Below are positions 62,552 through 64,000 of a stretch of 64,000 nt of DNA, one piece after another. Positions within the stretch are counted from its first letter, which is position 1. The number at the start of each line of letters is the position of its first letter. Origin of the DNA: an uncultured Brevundimonas sp. (GTDB lineage Bacteria; Pseudomonadota; Alphaproteobacteria; Caulobacterales; Caulobacteraceae); assembly GCF_947305955.1 (NCBI RefSeq), contig NZ_CAMZFB010000002.1, positions 1 to 64,000 on the forward strand, in the 5' to 3' direction. Under the pieces are notes generated by a model, which was not told where the DNA came from, made no database searches, and worked only from the letters and a program-made list of their open reading frames with translations. Position numbers and translations under genes: made by a program.

Positions 62552-62989
62552 ATGCTGACACAGGAAACACACTTGAACCCGAACGTCGTGGCCACGCTGG
62601 AACGCTGGCATGGCGTGGTCGAGAACAAGGACATGGAGACGCTGCGCGCCATCCTGCATCCCGATGCCGTGTTCCGCTCGCCCATGGCCTTCAAGGGTTA
62701 TGAGAGCGCCGATGCTGTCGTGCTGGTGCTCAGCAATGTCATCGAGGTGTTTGAGGATTTTACCTATCACCGCAGTTTCGCGGGTGCTGATGGCCTAAGT
62801 GTCGTTTTGGAGTTTTCGGCCAAGGTCGGGGACAAGTCCCTGAAGGGCATCGACATGATCCAGTTCGACGAGAACGGCCTGATCACCGACTTCGAGGTCA
62901 TGGTGCGTCCGTTCAATGGACTTCAAGCCCTTGGCGCGGCCATGGCGGCCCGTCTGGGACATTTGTTACCGGCTTATAAAGGCGGCTGA
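62552..62989 (+). CDS. NTF2-like (SnoaL-type) protein
   Basis: A 145-aa protein with the cone-shaped NTF2/SnoaL fold: VVATLERWHGVVENKDMETL then RAILHPDAVFRSPMAFKGY, and a second part VVLEFSAKVGDKSLKGIDMI. Family members are small enzymes or ligand binders; the activity is not predictable here. ATG 62552 has GAGGG at proper distance. It is 11 bp after the end of the fadH frame, so the two were co-transcribed, and it may act in the same pathway. Confidence 0.85.
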   Translation: MLTQETHLNPNVVATLERWHGVVENKDMETLRAILHPDAVFRSPMAFKGYESADAVVLVLSNVIEVFEDFTYHRSFAGADGLSVVLEFSAKVGDKSLKGIDMIQFDENGLITDFEVMVRPFNGLQALGAAMAARLGHLLPAYKGG

Positions 62990-63003
62990 TTTTACGTTTA
63001 AGG

Positions 63004-63018
63004 CTTAACGGCGTTAAG
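63004..63018. promoter_or_regulatory. palindrome in TTAA-rich region before the adhesin gene
   Basis: CTTAAC-GGC-GTTAAG is a perfect palindrome, with further TTAA or TTTAA sequences around it (62997-63030). It could be a regulator site or a weak terminator hairpin of the upstream gene. The 170-bp region otherwise contains no gene. Confidence 0.4.
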
Positions 63019-63159
63019 AAATTTTAAACCATAAAATCTTGCAGAAACATGATGTTGTCGGGAAATACCTAGTAGTATCACGTAGCAACCGAACGGTGAT
63101 TTGTAACGTTCCTTGGGTCGAACTGTAGCGCTGTGGCGCGTGACCCTTGGAGCGTATGT

Positions 63160-64000
63160 ATGCCTGCCCAAACGAACGCCTTTATCGTCAAGGCCAAGCT
63201 TGTCGCGGGTGAAGCCTCGGCTGCCGCTGCTGAAACCCTGAACGTTCAGGGCTTGGTAAATGTGGCCGGTTTCGATCGTATTTACCTCGCCGAGTATGCG
63301 AGCAACATCACCGGCATGGTTCGCGAAGGGGCGAACCTGCTGGTGTACGGCCCCAATGGTGAACTGCTGACCGTCCAGAACTTCTATGAGGGGCTGAACG
63401 TCAAAGACCTGTTGCTGATGGATGGCCAAAACGGTCTGGTCGCGATGGAGACGGGGGCCGTCACCGATGGTCCCATGGCCCTGTCATCCACCAGTGCGGG
63501 CGAGCCCGCTCCGTTCGAAAGTCTGACGGAAACCCCGGGCGAGAACAGCACTTCCAACAGCGGCACATCTCCGACCAACATCATGGCGGTCGTGGCCGGC
63601 GCGGCTGTTGCAGGCGTTGCCGTCGCGCAGGCACAGGACGATGACAAGAACACCGATCCGACGCCTGATGGCCAGCCCGATACCACACCGCCCGCCGCCC
63701 CTACCGGATTGGTATTTGCGGCGGACGGCAGCACCCTTTCCGGCTCGGCAGAGCCCGGTTCGACTGTTACCGTGCGCGATGCACAGGGGCAGGTAATCGG
63801 GACCGTTACCGCAGGCGCGGACGGCACTTTTTCAGTCACCTTGAATCCGCCGCTCCAGAACGGAGAGACGGTGACGGTGGTGGCGACCGATGCAGCCAAC
63901 AATGTGTCGGACCCGGCCCAGATTTTTGCACCGGATATCACCCCGCCCGCGGCGGCTTCGGATGTGGAGATCAACCCTGATGGAACCGAACTGACCGGTC
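63160..64000 (+). CDS. BapA-like large repetitive Ig-fold adhesin, 3' end outside window
   Basis: The frame opens at ATG 63160 (MPAQTNAFIVKAKLVAGEAS) and stays open to the window end (280 aa so far). The first 115 residues match the BapA prefix-like domain (VYGPNGELLTVQNFYEGLNV then LLLMDGQ). A linker with a hydrophobic AVVAGAAVAGVAVAQAQ stretch follows, then repeats of the bacterial Ig-like kind: TPPAAPTGLVFAADGSTLSG then SAEPGSTVTVRDAQGQVIGT, and a second begins DITPPAAASDVEINPDGTEL. No classical signal peptide is present, consistent with type I secretion. Large biofilm proteins have this layout; length and C-terminal signal cannot be seen here. Confidence 0.85.
   Translation, partial: MPAQTNAFIVKAKLVAGEASAAAAETLNVQGLVNVAGFDRIYLAEYASNITGMVREGANLLVYGPNGELLTVQNFYEGLNVKDLLLMDGQNGLVAMETGAVTDGPMALSSTSAGEPAPFESLTETPGENSTSNSGTSPTNIMAVVAGAAVAGVAVAQAQDDDKNTDPTPDGQPDTTPPAAPTGLVFAADGSTLSGSAEPGSTVTVRDAQGQVIGTVTAGADGTFSVTLNPPLQNGETVTVVATDAANNVSDPAQIFAPDITPPAAASDVEINPDGTELTG

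Overview
The window is about 64 kb of GC-rich chromosomal DNA from an alphaproteobacterium, most likely of the Caulobacterales (Brevundimonas/Caulobacter-like). The evidence is the gene order of the Flp/Tad pilus locus (pilA-cpaABCDEF-tadB-tadC with two divergent TadE-like genes), a GST-like protein matching FzlA (W38 and D227 in place), an NDUFA9-type protein, dnaX-ybaB-recR, a small-type SRP RNA, and a CtrA-like box upstream of pilA. Family assignments come from reading motifs; no search was run.

Layout. 1-3470: E2 (cut by the window edge) and E3 (lpdA) of a 2-oxo acid dehydrogenase complex, with a small secreted protein gene between them. 3601-12840: housekeeping genes (thrS, yidD, an IscU-like scaffold, a TPR protein, an M17 aminopeptidase, an NlpC/P60-like protein lacking its catalytic Cys, a membrane cytochrome c, kdsB, nudC). 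12858-12946: SRP RNA. 13086-20388: a DUF3597-type protein, dnaX, a RutE-like reductase, ybaB-recR, rmuC, a membrane protein plus XRE regulator pair, and a TraB/GumN protein.

20543-31271: a tRNA-Gly(CCC) whose 3' half serves as attachment site for a 10.65-kb integrative mobilizable element bounded by 47-bp direct repeats. The element has a tyrosine integrase, an AlpA-like regulator, a MobA/MobL relaxase with a MobC-like partner, and an IncQ/RSF1010-like oriT. Its cargo is a tight minus-strand cassette: a ThsB-like TIR protein, a second TIR protein with extra N- and C-terminal domains, a stand-alone SLOG protein, a third TIR protein, and then a 499-aa membrane-anchored protein of unknown family. 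It looks like a Thoeris-related TIR/SLOG anti-phage system with no SIR2 or macro-domain effector, and is the best candidate here for an undescribed system.

31352-36081: AMP nucleosidase, a membrane protein plus HTH regulator behind a perfect palindrome, a tyrosine phosphatase and pabB. 36072-46874: the Tad pilus locus. 46888-58451: a mixture of small proteins, threonine ammonia-lyase, an FKBP isomerase, queG, fzlA, a CDF transporter, uppP, the NDUFA9-like protein and an M1 peptidase. 58505-62989: an MFS transporter, a PadR regulator with a perfect palindrome, a fadH-type 2,4-dienoyl-CoA reductase gene interrupted by one in-frame amber codon, and an NTF2-like protein. 63160 to the window end: the start of a large repetitive Ig-like surface adhesin, cut by the edge.
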